Virus record (IMG/VR): IMGVR_UViG_3300046168_000085 | Coordinates: 16,389 to 80,388 of that record | Direction: 5' to 3' (one strand) | DNA length: 64,000 nt | Origin: a virus | In this document: positions 27,065 to 36,067 of the stretch, one piece after another | Numbering within the stretch: the stretch's first letter is position 1 | Layout: each line of letters opens with the position of its first letter | The notes under the pieces: generated by a model | Databases searched by the model: none | The model's input: the letters and a program-made list of their open reading frames with translations, nothing else | Told to the model about the DNA's origin: nothing | Made by a program: the position numbers and the translations under genes

Positions 27065-28312
27065 TTATTCTCTTTCCAAAATTATTGCACCACCTTGGCC
27101 ACCACCAATACAAAGTGAAATTAATGCTCGTTTACCACCACGACGTTCAAGTTCCTTCAAAGTTGTAAGTGCAATACGTGAACCACTTGAACCAACTGGA
27201 TGACCAAGAGCAATTGCTCCTCCATTGACATTCAATTTGGCAAAATCAACTTCACCCAAGTTTGTGGTTTTTTTCAGTTGCTTGCAAACCGCAAGAACTT
27301 GGGCAGCGAATGCTTCGTTGATTTCAATTAAATCAAAGTCATCAAGTTTATATCCAGTTTCTTCGCATACTTTCTGAATCGCATAAACTGGTCCTAATCC
27401 CATTCTTTCAGGGATCACATCCTGCATATGCGTATGCGGAAATTCTACCCAATGGATTCCAATTGTTTTGCTTAACTGCATTTCATCTGCAATCAACAAT
27501 GACACTGCTCCGTCTGTAATTTGCGATGCGTTGCCCGCAGTTACAGTTCCTTGTTTGCGATCAAATACAGGTTTAAGTTTTTCCAACGCACCCATACTTT
27601 GCTCACCACGAATTCCATTGTCTGCATCAACGAATGTTCCGTCTGCGAAATAAAATGGGGAAATCTCAGATGACATTTTTTCTATTGCCACAAATGCTTT
27701 CAAATGAGATTCTAATGCAAACTTATCTTGATGATATCGTGTTACTCCACTTTCTCTTGCGATCAATTCAGCAGTTTCACCCATATTCATTCCAACCGTG
27801 ATATCACTCAATCCTAATCGTAAACTGATTATAGGTGCGAAGTCTTTTGGACGGAAACTCAATATCGTATGAAGACGATCACGAAATGTTCTACACTTAC
27901 TTAACTTGGTAAATTTATCAACTGCACTTGAACGATATAAAAATGGTGCTTGTGTCATATTCTCCGTTCCCCCACTTAAATAAACACTTCCACGATCAGC
28001 ATTAATTTTATCAGATGCTTGTGTAATTGATTCAAAACCACTTGCACAATTACGATGAACCGTATAAGCAGGAACACTCTTGGGTACTCCCGATTTAAGT
28101 GAAATTACACGTGTGATGTTTGCGGTGTCTGCTGGTTGACATACACAACCCATTACACTTTCGTCAATTACATCGGGATTCAAATCCATCTTTGCAAACA
28201 ATGCTTTTGTTGCAGAAACTCCGAGGTCTGCAGCTGATGTTTTAGCAAAGGTCGTACCCATTTTACAAAAAGGAGTCCGAGTACCATCTACAAGATATAC
28301 ATTTTTTTTCAT
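27065..28312 (-). CDS. fadA: Acetyl-CoA C-acyltransferase (thiolase, FadA-like)
   Basis: Last step of beta-oxidation: thiolytic release of acetyl-CoA. 415 aa, intact. The nucleophile is Cys89 in H-R-N-C-A-S-G; N-E-A-F-A-A-Q, G-G-A-I-A-L-G-H-P-V-G-S-S-G-S-R (catalytic His) and C-I-G-G-G-Q-G (second Cys) follow in the usual order. First gene of the fadA-fadB-acyl-CoA dehydrogenase-sdaA run. It could also act as a biosynthetic or long-chain (FadI) thiolase; the neighbours favour degradation. Confidence 0.95.
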   Translation of the reverse strand: MKKNVYLVDGTRTPFCKMGTTFAKTSAADLGVSATKALFAKMDLNPDVIDESVMGCVCQPADTANITRVISLKSGVPKSVPAYTVHRNCASGFESITQASDKINADRGSVYLSGGTENMTQAPFLYRSSAVDKFTKLSKCRTFRDRLHTILSFRPKDFAPIISLRLGLSDITVGMNMGETAELIARESGVTRYHQDKFALESHLKAFVAIEKMSSEISPFYFADGTFVDADNGIRGEQSMGALEKLKPVFDRKQGTVTAGNASQITDGAVSLLIADEMQLSKTIGIHWVEFPHTHMQDVIPERMGLGPVYAIQKVCEETGYKLDDFDLIEINEAFAAQVLAVCKQLKKTTNLGEVDFAKLNVNGGAIALGHPVGSSGSRIALTTLKELERRGGKRALISLCIGGGQGGAIILERE

Positions 28313-28394
28313 AACCGTTACATTATATATATCACAATTTTATACATATCGTCAACTATATAACGAACAATATACATAAATGGTTTATATTAAT

Positions 28395-28589
28395 TTATGA
28401 AAAAAACTTTGAAAGCAAGTGAATCCATATTCCGATTGAATCCACAACCACAAAATAAAACGCAAGAGCAGCCAACCAATACATTTTTCTGCCGACAAAA
28501 AAGATGATACTTAAAAAATTAACAATCGCAAAAACAACAAATCCCCAACCAATCAATTCTGGAAAAGGAAGTATTCCTCCTCCGATCAT
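28395..28589 (-). CDS. Small membrane protein (64 aa, two to three helices)
   Basis: An almost wholly hydrophobic protein with segments at about 8-32 and 36-60 and a G-R-K-M-Y-W linker. It lies between the oxidoreductase gene and fadA. Small hydrophobic phage proteins include holins; the two-helix layout would allow a class II holin, but no endolysin is next to it and the call is only a possibility. Confidence 0.5.
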   Translation of the reverse strand: MIGGGILPFPELIGWGFVVFAIVNFLSIIFFVGRKMYWLAALAFYFVVVDSIGIWIHLLSKFFS

Positions 28590-28606
28590 TCCAAGAATTG
28601 CAATGA

Positions 28607-29708
28607 CTATTTCAAATTGTTTGCTGTGTGTTTGCTTCTGCCATTTCTAAATCCAAGTTTATTTAACTCTTCAAGCAACACATCTGAAATTTCAATTCCG
28701 TTTTTATGAACATCAATAGATGTATTATATTCAGTTTCTCCTGGAACTAAAACTTCTTCACCTCGTTTACTTTTGCTTGATTTTATTTCACGCATCACAT
28801 CACCAACATTTTTTTTGAAATCTTTAAGTCCGCAAAGTTTTCTGGATCAATGCAAATAAAGAAATGACCAATATCATAATTTGGATTTTTGTATTTCCTT
28901 CATACAAGTCCACTTAGTTTGCTCATATAAGCACCACTTTGAAATGCCGAACACATAAGTTCTATTGCAATACTTAAACCAGAACCTTTGTGTCCTCCAT
29001 CTGGTGTCAACGCCGCAATTCCTTGTTTTAACCAACGCAATGATCTTTCAAATGTTAGATTTTGATTTTCAGAAACTATCGCACAATTAGGAACATAGTT
29101 GTCTGGTGTTTTTCTTGCCATTACTTCCAAATCACCTCTTTGATAAACTGATGTTGCACAATCAATACTAAACGGATATTTTTCATCAGATGGAAATGCT
29201 ATTGCGTATGGATTCGTACCCATCTTTGGTTCTACTCACCATGAGGAGCAACCGCAGGTCGTGCGTTTGTAAAACTCATTCCCACTAAATTATGCTGAGT
29301 TGCATAACGACTATAATAACTTGCAATTCCGTAATGTGAGGAATTTCTAACCGCAACACAACTAATTCCATGTTCTTGAGTTTTTGCAATTGCTTGGTTC
29401 ATTGCATACTTGCCAACGATTTGTCCAAGTGCATTGTGACCATCAATAGTTACACAGGCTTTGTTGTCACGAACAATCTCGGGAGTTGCATTTACATCGA
29501 TTACACCATCTTGAATTCGTTTTATATAATAACTAAGTCTGCTTAATCCGTGTGATTTAAATCCAAGTTCGTCAGCACTTAATAATACATCAGCACATAC
29601 ACTTGAATATTTGCTTGGTACTTTGTTTTTTTCAAATACCCACTTCGCAAACGCAATTGCATCTTTAAGTTTTATTTTCACTTTGCTCTTTCGATTTTCT
29701 AATTTCAC
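28607..29708 (-). CDS. Malate/L-lactate dehydrogenase family (Ldh_2) oxidoreductase, frame broken several times
   Basis: Joined frames give about 355 aa, the normal family length. Blocks in order: V-P-x-x-Y-S-S-V-C-A-D-V-L-L-S-A-D, G-F-K-S-H-G-L-S-R-L (substrate site), R-N-S-S-H-Y-G-I-A-S-Y-Y, S-F-T-N-A-R-P-A-V-A-P-H-G, then M-G-T-N-P-Y-A-I-A-F-P, G-G-H-K-G-S-G-L, and the tail N-Y-D-I-G-H-F-F-I-C-I-D-P and P-G-E. Single-base breaks lie near 29235, 28909, 28880 and 28825. The family reduces 2-oxoacids (lactate, malate, ureidoglycolate, sulfolactate) with NAD(P). Substrate unknown. The start may be the GTG at 29681 rather than the ATG at 29708. Confidence 0.85.
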
Positions 29709-30075
29709 GTGCTTTTCTGATTTTCCTACGCATATACGGTTTCAGAAAATAATGACCAATGAATCCCTTGATAGTTGGTTTACCCACTTGCACTCTTAGT
29801 TTATTTTCATAACGAGTCATTGGACAATCTAATACTCTTGAAAAGGAAATTAATATAATAAACGAACACAAAGGCAAACATACATACCACGGAAATCCAA
29901 ACGGTGTTAAACCCTGAAATGCAAGAATGAAAAATGCACTAAAGTTACCAATTACAACCACCCAATGCAATAGAACTACAATCAGTAGTTTAAGATGCCT
30001 TAAAGGATTGGTTGGCAAAAATCTAAGAAACCGTTTTTCGTCAGAAGGTTCTGTTATGTTTTCATCGTTCTCCAT
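29665..30075 (-). CDS. Membrane protein with two helices and a basic tail
   Basis: A 136-residue protein: acidic N-terminus, hydrophobic segments at about 28-55 and 62-83, then a very basic C-terminal tail (K-P-Y-M-R-R-K-I-R-K-A-R). It overlaps the start of the Ldh_2 gene by up to 44 bp, less if that gene starts at 29681. No family is recognised. Confidence 0.55.
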   Translation of the reverse strand: MENDENITEPSDEKRFLRFLPTNPLRHLKLLIVVLLHWVVVIGNFSAFFILAFQGLTPFGFPWYVCLPLCSFIILISFSRVLDCPMTRYENKLRVQVGKPTIKGFIGHYFLKPYMRRKIRKAREIRKSKEQSENKT

Positions 30076-30093
30076 ATAGAATAAATATAAAAA

Positions 30094-30315
30094 CTATTCT
30101 GTTTTATTTTCTAATTCTTTTAGATTTTCGGTCAACCAATGTGTGTGCCAATTATTTTTATGATGACAAACCCAAGACCATCTTGCTTTGTCTTTGCCTA
30201 TGTCTTCTCCTACCTTTTCGGACTCAATCCACTTGTGTTTGTTTATTTCGTTAGTTTCGTCAACAACATGACGATAATATAAACTTTTGTCGTATAGCTC
30301 TTGGTCGTAGTCCAC
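30094..30315 (-). CDS. Small hypothetical protein (73 aa)
   Basis: A charged protein rich in His, Trp and Lys with a W-S-W-V-C-H-H-K-N-N-W-H-T-H-W segment that is unusually dense in His and Trp and could bind metal. It follows nrdB by 24 bp. No family is recognised. Confidence 0.5.
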   Translation of the reverse strand: MDYDQELYDKSLYYRHVVDETNEINKHKWIESEKVGEDIGKDKARWSWVCHHKNNWHTHWLTENLKELENKTE

Positions 30316-30339
30316 TAACTATATATATGTACATATCAA

Positions 30340-31347
30340 TTAAAAATCGTCAACTAATGCAGATTCATCTTGATAATCAATAACTCTTGTTTCAAAAAAG
30401 TTCTTTTGTTTGCGAATATCAATAACTTCACTTAACCAAGGAAATGGATTGTTATCACTATCATAGCGATATTTCATATTTAGATTTTCCAATCTACGAT
30501 TAGCAATAAACTGCATATACTCAACGAACATTTCAGAATTTAATCCAAGAATACCTCTTGGTAATACATCTTGTGCATACGAAATTTCCAATTCAACTGC
30601 TTGTTTTAGAACTTCTGTCAACTCAGTTTCAAATTTGTCGGTCATTAAATCAGGATTTTGTTCTCGGATTTTATTCAACAAAGTTGTTCCAAATTTGATG
30701 TGAATACTTTCATCACGAAGTGTATATTGAATTTGCTCTGCGATACCTGGTATTTTATCACTTAGTGCGAGTAACATTGCAAATCCACTGAAAAAGAATG
30801 TTCCTTCGCATACAACCCAATATGTAAATGCGGCCTTGTACAACTCTCGTTTTCCTTCAATAGTAGATGTATCGATATTTGCTTCATTCAATCCACCTGT
30901 TACTTGTATAAGAAAATCATCTTTTGCTTTGATAGATGGAACCGTTTTATATGCTTCGTATACCTCACCTATATCCAAGTCTAAACTATCACAGATATAA
31001 ACTACAGTGTGATTGTGCAAGCACTCTTCATACATCTGTCTTGCCATATATTGTCTACATTCAGGATCAGTAATGTACTTGGATAATGTCATAAGATTGT
31101 TTGCAACCAAACTTTCACTTCCTGCAAAGAAACCAAGACATCTCTTAATAACCAAACGTTCATCTTCACTCAATGCATCATCAGGTGATGATTTCCAATT
31201 TTGAACATCTTTTGTCATCGGTACATCTGTTGGTACCCAGTTGTTTTTGACACCTTGTTCATACAGATCCCACGCCCATTTATGTTTATGAGGGAGAATT
31301 TGATTTACCCCCTCTGTTTCTTTTCCTAGTAGTTCTCCAGTTTTCAT
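30340..31347 (-). CDS. nrdB: Ribonucleotide reductase small subunit, class Ic-like (no radical tyrosine)
   Basis: 335-residue NrdB with a complete metal ligand set: Glu78, Glu108, His111, Glu181, Glu213, His216. The sequence around the second ligand pair is Y-E-E-C-L-H-N-H-T-V-V-Y-I-C-D-S-L. It closely follows the Chlamydia class Ic subunit (E-E-A-V-H-T-H-T-F-L-Y-I-C-E-S-L), and so do the following blocks and the N-F-F-E-T-R-V C-terminus. The radical Tyr position (His111 plus 4) is Val115 here and Phe127 in Chlamydia. It therefore probably uses a tyrosine-independent cofactor (Mn/Fe or Mn2). It works with NrdA at 33469-35954. Confidence 0.95.
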   Translation of the reverse strand: MKTGELLGKETEGVNQILPHKHKWAWDLYEQGVKNNWVPTDVPMTKDVQNWKSSPDDALSEDERLVIKRCLGFFAGSESLVANNLMTLSKYITDPECRQYMARQMYEECLHNHTVVYICDSLDLDIGEVYEAYKTVPSIKAKDDFLIQVTGGLNEANIDTSTIEGKRELYKAAFTYWVVCEGTFFFSGFAMLLALSDKIPGIAEQIQYTLRDESIHIKFGTTLLNKIREQNPDLMTDKFETELTEVLKQAVELEISYAQDVLPRGILGLNSEMFVEYMQFIANRRLENLNMKYRYDSDNNPFPWLSEVIDIRKQKNFFETRVIDYQDESALVDDF

Positions 31348-31382
31348 AATAATATATATAACGATTCAGTAGTTAAAAAAGT

Positions 31383-31730
31383 TTATAATGATTTCAAATT
31401 TTGTTGTTTTAAACGATACACAAGTAACCCAAGAATAGCAAGACCAACAAACGGTAGCACATAATACCAATTAACAAAAGATTCATTAGATGCGTTCGTT
31501 TGTATTTCAGTTCGTGTTATTGGTTTAGTTTTAGTATTCTGTTTACTTGGTTGTGTTTGTTGAACTATAACAGGGTCATCAAGAACATCCGTGTTTGTAT
31601 CTACCGGTGTTGTAACTTCCGTTGGTTGTTTGGGTACTCCGAGTGTTCCACCGGACGAGTTTAATAACTTGTTTTTAATACCACACGATGTAAGTGTAGT
31701 GATGCATAGTAATATCAATAAATGTTTCAT
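31383..31730 (-). CDS. Lipoprotein with C-terminal membrane helix, unimolecular-spanin candidate
   Basis: 115 aa. N-terminal lipoprotein signal with lipobox L-T-S-C (Cys16), then a roughly 65-residue Thr/Pro/Gln/Asn-rich linker, then a C-terminal transmembrane helix (about 87-106) and a short basic tail. Outer-membrane lipid anchor plus inner-membrane anchor in one chain is the architecture of u-spanins such as T1 gp11, which fuse the membranes at lysis. The linker lacks the usual beta-rich or coiled-coil body, so a different membrane-tethering role is possible. Good AAAGGAG ribosome site before the ATG. Confidence 0.6.
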   Translation of the reverse strand: MKHLLILLCITTLTSCGIKNKLLNSSGGTLGVPKQPTEVTTPVDTNTDVLDDPVIVQQTQPSKQNTKTKPITRTEIQTNASNESFVNWYYVLPFVGLAILGLLVYRLKQQNLKSL

Positions 31731-31795
31731 ATATAATTCTCCTTTATTTAGAAGAACAATATACCATATTTTATTGTGTACGTAAAGTAATTAAA

Positions 31796-31894
31796 TTATT
31801 TCTTGTCGTGACAAAGACAATCACATTTGTTGTCTTTGCAACACTTAACAAAAAAGCATTTAATTTTACAAATAATTTTTTTGATCAATTCCAT
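31796..31894 (-). CDS. Cysteine-rich micro-ORF (32 aa)
   Basis: ATG at 31894 opens a 32-codon frame whose product has seven Cys: a basic helix-like start (M-E-L-I-K-K-I-I-C-K-I-K-C) then V-K-C-C-K-D-N-K-C-D-C-L-C-H-D-K-K. The C-x-C-x-C-H cluster looks like a metal-binding knuckle or a disulfide-rich peptide. It fills the only gap between two envelope-protein genes. No Shine-Dalgarno sequence is evident, so translation is uncertain. Confidence 0.4.
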   Translation of the reverse strand: MELIKKIICKIKCFFVKCCKDNKCDCLCHDKK

Positions 31895-31914
31895 TGTTAT
31901 TATAAATATTAAAT

Positions 31915-32388
31915 TTAATTATTATATTCACGACATTCGCAGTCTTTTATTTTACAATTAGGATTGATCATTCCTGCTCGTTTGAATGTAAGTTTTACAA
32001 ATTCCTCAAAAAAGAAAACATAAGCAGCTGCATCATAGTTGTCCATTGCTATTGTAATTTCTTTTTCGTATGTTCTCATCCACTTGGTATATTCATCAAA
32101 CTTATCAGCATCAAAATGAGGTCCTTTCAAATCGTATTGATGAATCAATAATGCCAAATTTAATTTTGACTTTTTCAATGTTGCAAATCTTGCGATGTCT
32201 TTAGAAAACTTTGCTCGTTCTCGTTTTTCCTTTTCGTATGCTTCGTAAGATGCTTGTAATTTCGGATCAACGATGTCTATCCAAGTTTTACTTTCTTTCT
32301 TTATAAACCCATCACCCTTGGCACAATAAAGCACCAAGGGTGATAAAAATAAAAATGTAACCTTTAAAATAAGACTAACGAGTCTCAA
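31915..32388 (-). CDS. Secreted hypothetical protein (157 aa)
   Basis: N-terminal signal peptide (basic start, hydrophobic core to about residue 21, then C-A-K-G), possibly lipidated although Tyr precedes the Cys. The mature part is helical and charged and ends in a Cys-rich tail (N-C-K-I-K-D-C-E-C). The gene overlaps the protease gene upstream by 4 bp. The D-A-A-A-Y-V-F-F-F-E-E-F pattern loosely recalls the lipoprotein at 998-1423. Confidence 0.55.
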   Translation of the reverse strand: MRLVSLILKVTFLFLSPLVLYCAKGDGFIKKESKTWIDIVDPKLQASYEAYEKEKRERAKFSKDIARFATLKKSKLNLALLIHQYDLKGPHFDADKFDEYTKWMRTYEKEITIAMDNYDAAAYVFFFEEFVKLTFKRAGMINPNCKIKDCECREYNN

Positions 32389-33386
32389 TACTTCAACTCA
32401 AATTTAGGAGTGAAATCTTCAAGAGGTAGTTGTCTTAATACTCTCTCGGGATTCCGTGATCGTTCGTTTGGAAGAATTTTAATGCGAAATGGGAAATGCT
32501 TTTGAATTGATTTTTCATCGTCATCGTCATCGTCTGCACTACGAATTACTCCAGAATCTTCAATTTGCATTCCGAGAATGTCATCCATACTTGGCATATC
32601 TTCTTTTGGGTCAATTGCCCACATAATATCATTCTTTTTTGCCCACTCTTTCATTCTACGAACAGGGTACCATTAAATTGAATCCTTCTCCTGCTCCACG
32701 AACAATCATTCCGACATACTTTCCATTTTGCAAATAAACTCCTCCTCCTGAACTTCCTGGAAATGCAGTAACCGTTGTTTGATCGTATTCGTATTTATCA
32801 AGTGTTCTTCCTACTTGAGAAATGATACCAGTTGTCATTGAGTTTGCACCCATTTGACCAAGCAACGAACCAACGTGAAATAAACTCGTTCCGATTGGCA
32901 CAATGCCATCATTAGCATCACTTAAATTAAATTCAACTCCTTCTTTTGCATAATCAGTAGCACGAACCATAAGAAGTGCCAAATCGTGACCATCTTTGTA
33001 ATCTGAGTATTTGATTACTTTGGCATCCATTTTCATTTCACCGACACGTCTGCCTTTTCTACAAGTTCTTTAACAATAGACGCATCATCAAATTCTACAA
33101 GTTTAACTGGACTTCCTCCTTCAATAACACTTCGTACTTTACGAAGATTATCAACAACGTGTGCGGCCGTCCAAACGAAAGTAACTTTTTTTCCGTCTAC
33201 TTCACGGATGATCATTGCTCCAGAACCTTCTGAACTACTATACTTTGCTTTTGCTTTTATAGTAACCGATACATCTTGTAAATGGTCTGCAACTTCTCGT
33301 ACTTGTTTAGCACTCGGAGCTCCTGTTGAAATGTTTACTGAAAATGCCGTAATGGCCACTACTACTAAAAGTTTGATTGCGTTCAT
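32385..33386 (-). CDS. Secreted trypsin-like serine protease (frame broken twice)
   Basis: Joined frames give about 333 aa. A signal peptide (to A-x-S-V-N-I-S-T-G-A about residue 23) is followed by an S1-type catalytic triad: T-A-A-H-V-V-D, then K-D-G-H-D-L-A-L-L, then F-P-G-S-S-G-G-G-V-Y. The first break (about 33054-33057, A run short by one) hides V-E-K-G-R-R-V-G-E-M; the second is an extra base in the GGG at 32665-32667. The C-terminal 90 residues are acidic and non-catalytic, without a PDZ domain. A strong AGGAGGG site precedes the start. Likely periplasmic; the target is unknown. Confidence 0.85.
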
Positions 33387-33468
33387 GAATGCTACCCTCC
33401 TGGGTTTGAGATTGATAATATATCTATATATATTAACCCAAACGCACTTTTAGGTCAATCTTTAATAT

Positions 33469-35954
33469 CTATTGACAACTCTCACACACTTCACCACGCA
33501 TTTTTGCTTCTAAACTGCACAATGAGGGTTCTTCAGATTCTTGTGGATTTTCTGTATCTGTATTATCTGCATTGTGTTCTTCTACATTTGATCCAGTTGA
33601 CTTTTCAATTGCACTTGCCGCCAAATTCCGCAAATAGTAAGTTGTTTTCAATCCACTTTTCCATGCGTGTGTATAAATGTCGTTCAAAAACTTCATACTA
33701 CTTTTGTCGTTGTAAAGATTCAAACTTTGACCTTGATCAATCCACTTTTGACGAGCAGCCTGCACAATCAATAAGTTTGAATTGATCTTGTTGAAATGCA
33801 GTAACATATTTTTCTTTTATCCATTGAGGAATTGAACCATTTAGTTTGCTAAGATCACCATCAACGGTTTTAACCAAGTTGGCAAGTTCTTTTGTCCAAA
33901 TTCCTTCTGCTTTCATATCATTAACAAAGTATTCGTTCATCATTGTAAACTCACCACTTAAAGTAGAATACACAAAAATAACTCCAAAGTTTGGTTCAAT
34001 GCTTTGTGAACATCCTGCGATGTAACTGATTGTTGCAGTTGGAGCAATTGCCATTGTATTGGAATTACGCATTCCTTGTTTGGCAACTTTCTTTTTGAGT
34101 TTGTCCCAATTTTTTCTAAGATTCACTTCGTCAGAATTTCCACGAAGTTTCATAACCTCTTTCCAAGTATCAATCGGAAATGTTCCTTTGCTCCAAAGAC
34201 TTCCTGTGTATGATTCGTAAGTTTCTTTTTCTACTGCCATATCAGACGAAGATTCAATTGCGAAATAAGAAATGTTTTCATAAATTTCATCACTAATACG
34301 AATTGCATCATCACTTCCGTAGTTGACACTAAACTCATAAAACATATCGTGCCAACCCATTGTTCCTAATCCAACAGGACGATGAGTCATATTACTTTTA
34401 CGTGCTTCTTCTGTTGGATAATAATTTAGATCAATAACATTGTCTAACATACGCATTGCCATTTTGGTGCTTTTTTCTAATTTATCATAATCAATAAATT
34501 TTTCACCATTTTTATCTACACCTACGTGTCGTTTCAAATTGATGCTTGCTAAATTGCAAGTTGCAGTTTCTCCGTATTCTTTAACGGTGCGTGTGCCATC
34601 ATCTGCGTGAATAGTGGGTTTGGTATGAAGAAGAATCTCTGTACACAAATTACTGCTATGCACCGTTCCTACGTGCTGATTACTATACCGAATATTACTT
34701 GGGTCTTTGAAGGTTACCCACGGATGACCAGTTTCAAAAATACTTTTCAACATTTTCTTCCAAAGGTCTTTTGCTTTGAGTTCACGAAAAACATTCAATT
34801 CTCCGTCTTGACCTTTTTTAACATATTCCCAATATTTTGTTTCAAATGCTTCACCGAAGATTTCGTGTAACTCAGGAACTTCATTTGGACTAAACAAATA
34901 CCAAGGACCATCTGCTTCTACTTGTTTCATAAACAAATCAGGAATCCAATTTGCAGTATTCATATCGTGACAACGCATTCTGTCATCACCTACGGTTTTT
35001 CGTAATGCCAAAAAGTCTTCAATGTCAGAATGCCATGTTTCAAGATATGCACATCCTGCACCTTTTCTTTTTCCACCTTGATTTACTGCAACGAGCATAT
35101 CATTGTAAAGTTTCCAAAAGTATACAGGTCCTTGATTGATTCCGTTTGTTCCTTTGATATAACTACCTCTTGCACGAAAGTTTGAGATGTCAAAACCAAG
35201 ACCACCTGCGAATTTGCTTTTTCTTGCTTCTTGCCAAATGCCATCAAAAATTCCATCAATAGAATCATCAAAGTATTTAAATAGCAACTGCTGAGTTGAC
35301 TATGAGTTGTTCCACTATTAAACAAAGTTGGTGTGGAACTAACTACATCAAAGCAACTAAGAGTTTCGTAAAACTTTAATGCGTATGCTTGTCGGTCTTC
35401 TGGTTTTTCATTTAATGCCAATCCCATTGCAATACGCATCCACATTGCTTGTGGAGTTTCCATACGACGTCCTTCTATATGCAAAAGATAACGATCATAA
35501 ATGGTTTGTATTCCAAGATACTTCCAATCTTTTTCTCTATCAATATTAAGTTTCGCACTAAGTTCACGCAAATCAAAACTTTCAAGTAACTCTTCGTTGA
35601 GAATTTCTTCACGGACTAATCTACGCATATTAGTAATAAAACTTTTACGATACTGAAGTTCAAACGCATCACTATCTACTCCTTCACCGAACACTTCTTT
35701 GTAAATTGTATTAAGAAGCATTCTCGCAGCCATATAAGCATAATTCGGTTCAAACTCAATTTTAGACCTAGCACTCATAATAAGTGATTTGTCTATTTCA
35801 GTTGTTGTAACTTTATCGTACAACTTTATTTTGGCATCAATTAATACTTCACTTGCACTTACGTTATCTAAATTTTTGATGCACGTTCGGCACATTCGTT
35901 GATTTTATCAACATTAAATTCTTCGAGTCTTCCGTTGCGTTTTTTTACTTTCAC
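33469..35954 (-). CDS. nrdA: Ribonucleotide reductase large subunit (frame broken three times)
   Basis: Class I NrdA, about 828 aa when joined. N-terminal ATP-cone ([13 protein letters not shown] then K-I-N-E-C-A), then S-S-C-Y-L-N-T substrate Cys, N-L-C-T-E-I active-site Asn/Cys/Glu, A-P-T-A-T-I-S phosphate loop, Q-S-L-N-L and a C-terminal redox pair C-E-S-C-Q. Breaks: A/T run about 35873-35877, T run about 35270, extra base in GG at 33759-33760. The start is the GTG at 35954 with AAGG six bases upstream. Supplies dNTPs with the class Ic-like NrdB; the ATP-cone implies dATP feedback. Confidence 0.93.
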
Positions 35955-36067
35955 TTGTAACCTTTTGTTAGAATTTTATATTAACATTATAATTTAATTA
36001 TATAAATATCATTTACGAAATCTATCGTAAAAATACATACTATATATACAGAATTTTTTAACCAATA

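Noticed and set aside
28607-28798. A separate 63-residue gene
   Set aside because: Its sequence is the C-terminal tail of the Ldh_2 oxidoreductase, cut off by single-base breaks.
10705-29708. Genuine pseudogenisation of the metabolic genes
   Set aside because: Essential phage genes show the same kind of one-base breaks while fadA, fadB, acyl-CoA dehydrogenase, sdaA, astA and the M20 hydrolase are intact, so sequencing error is the simpler explanation.
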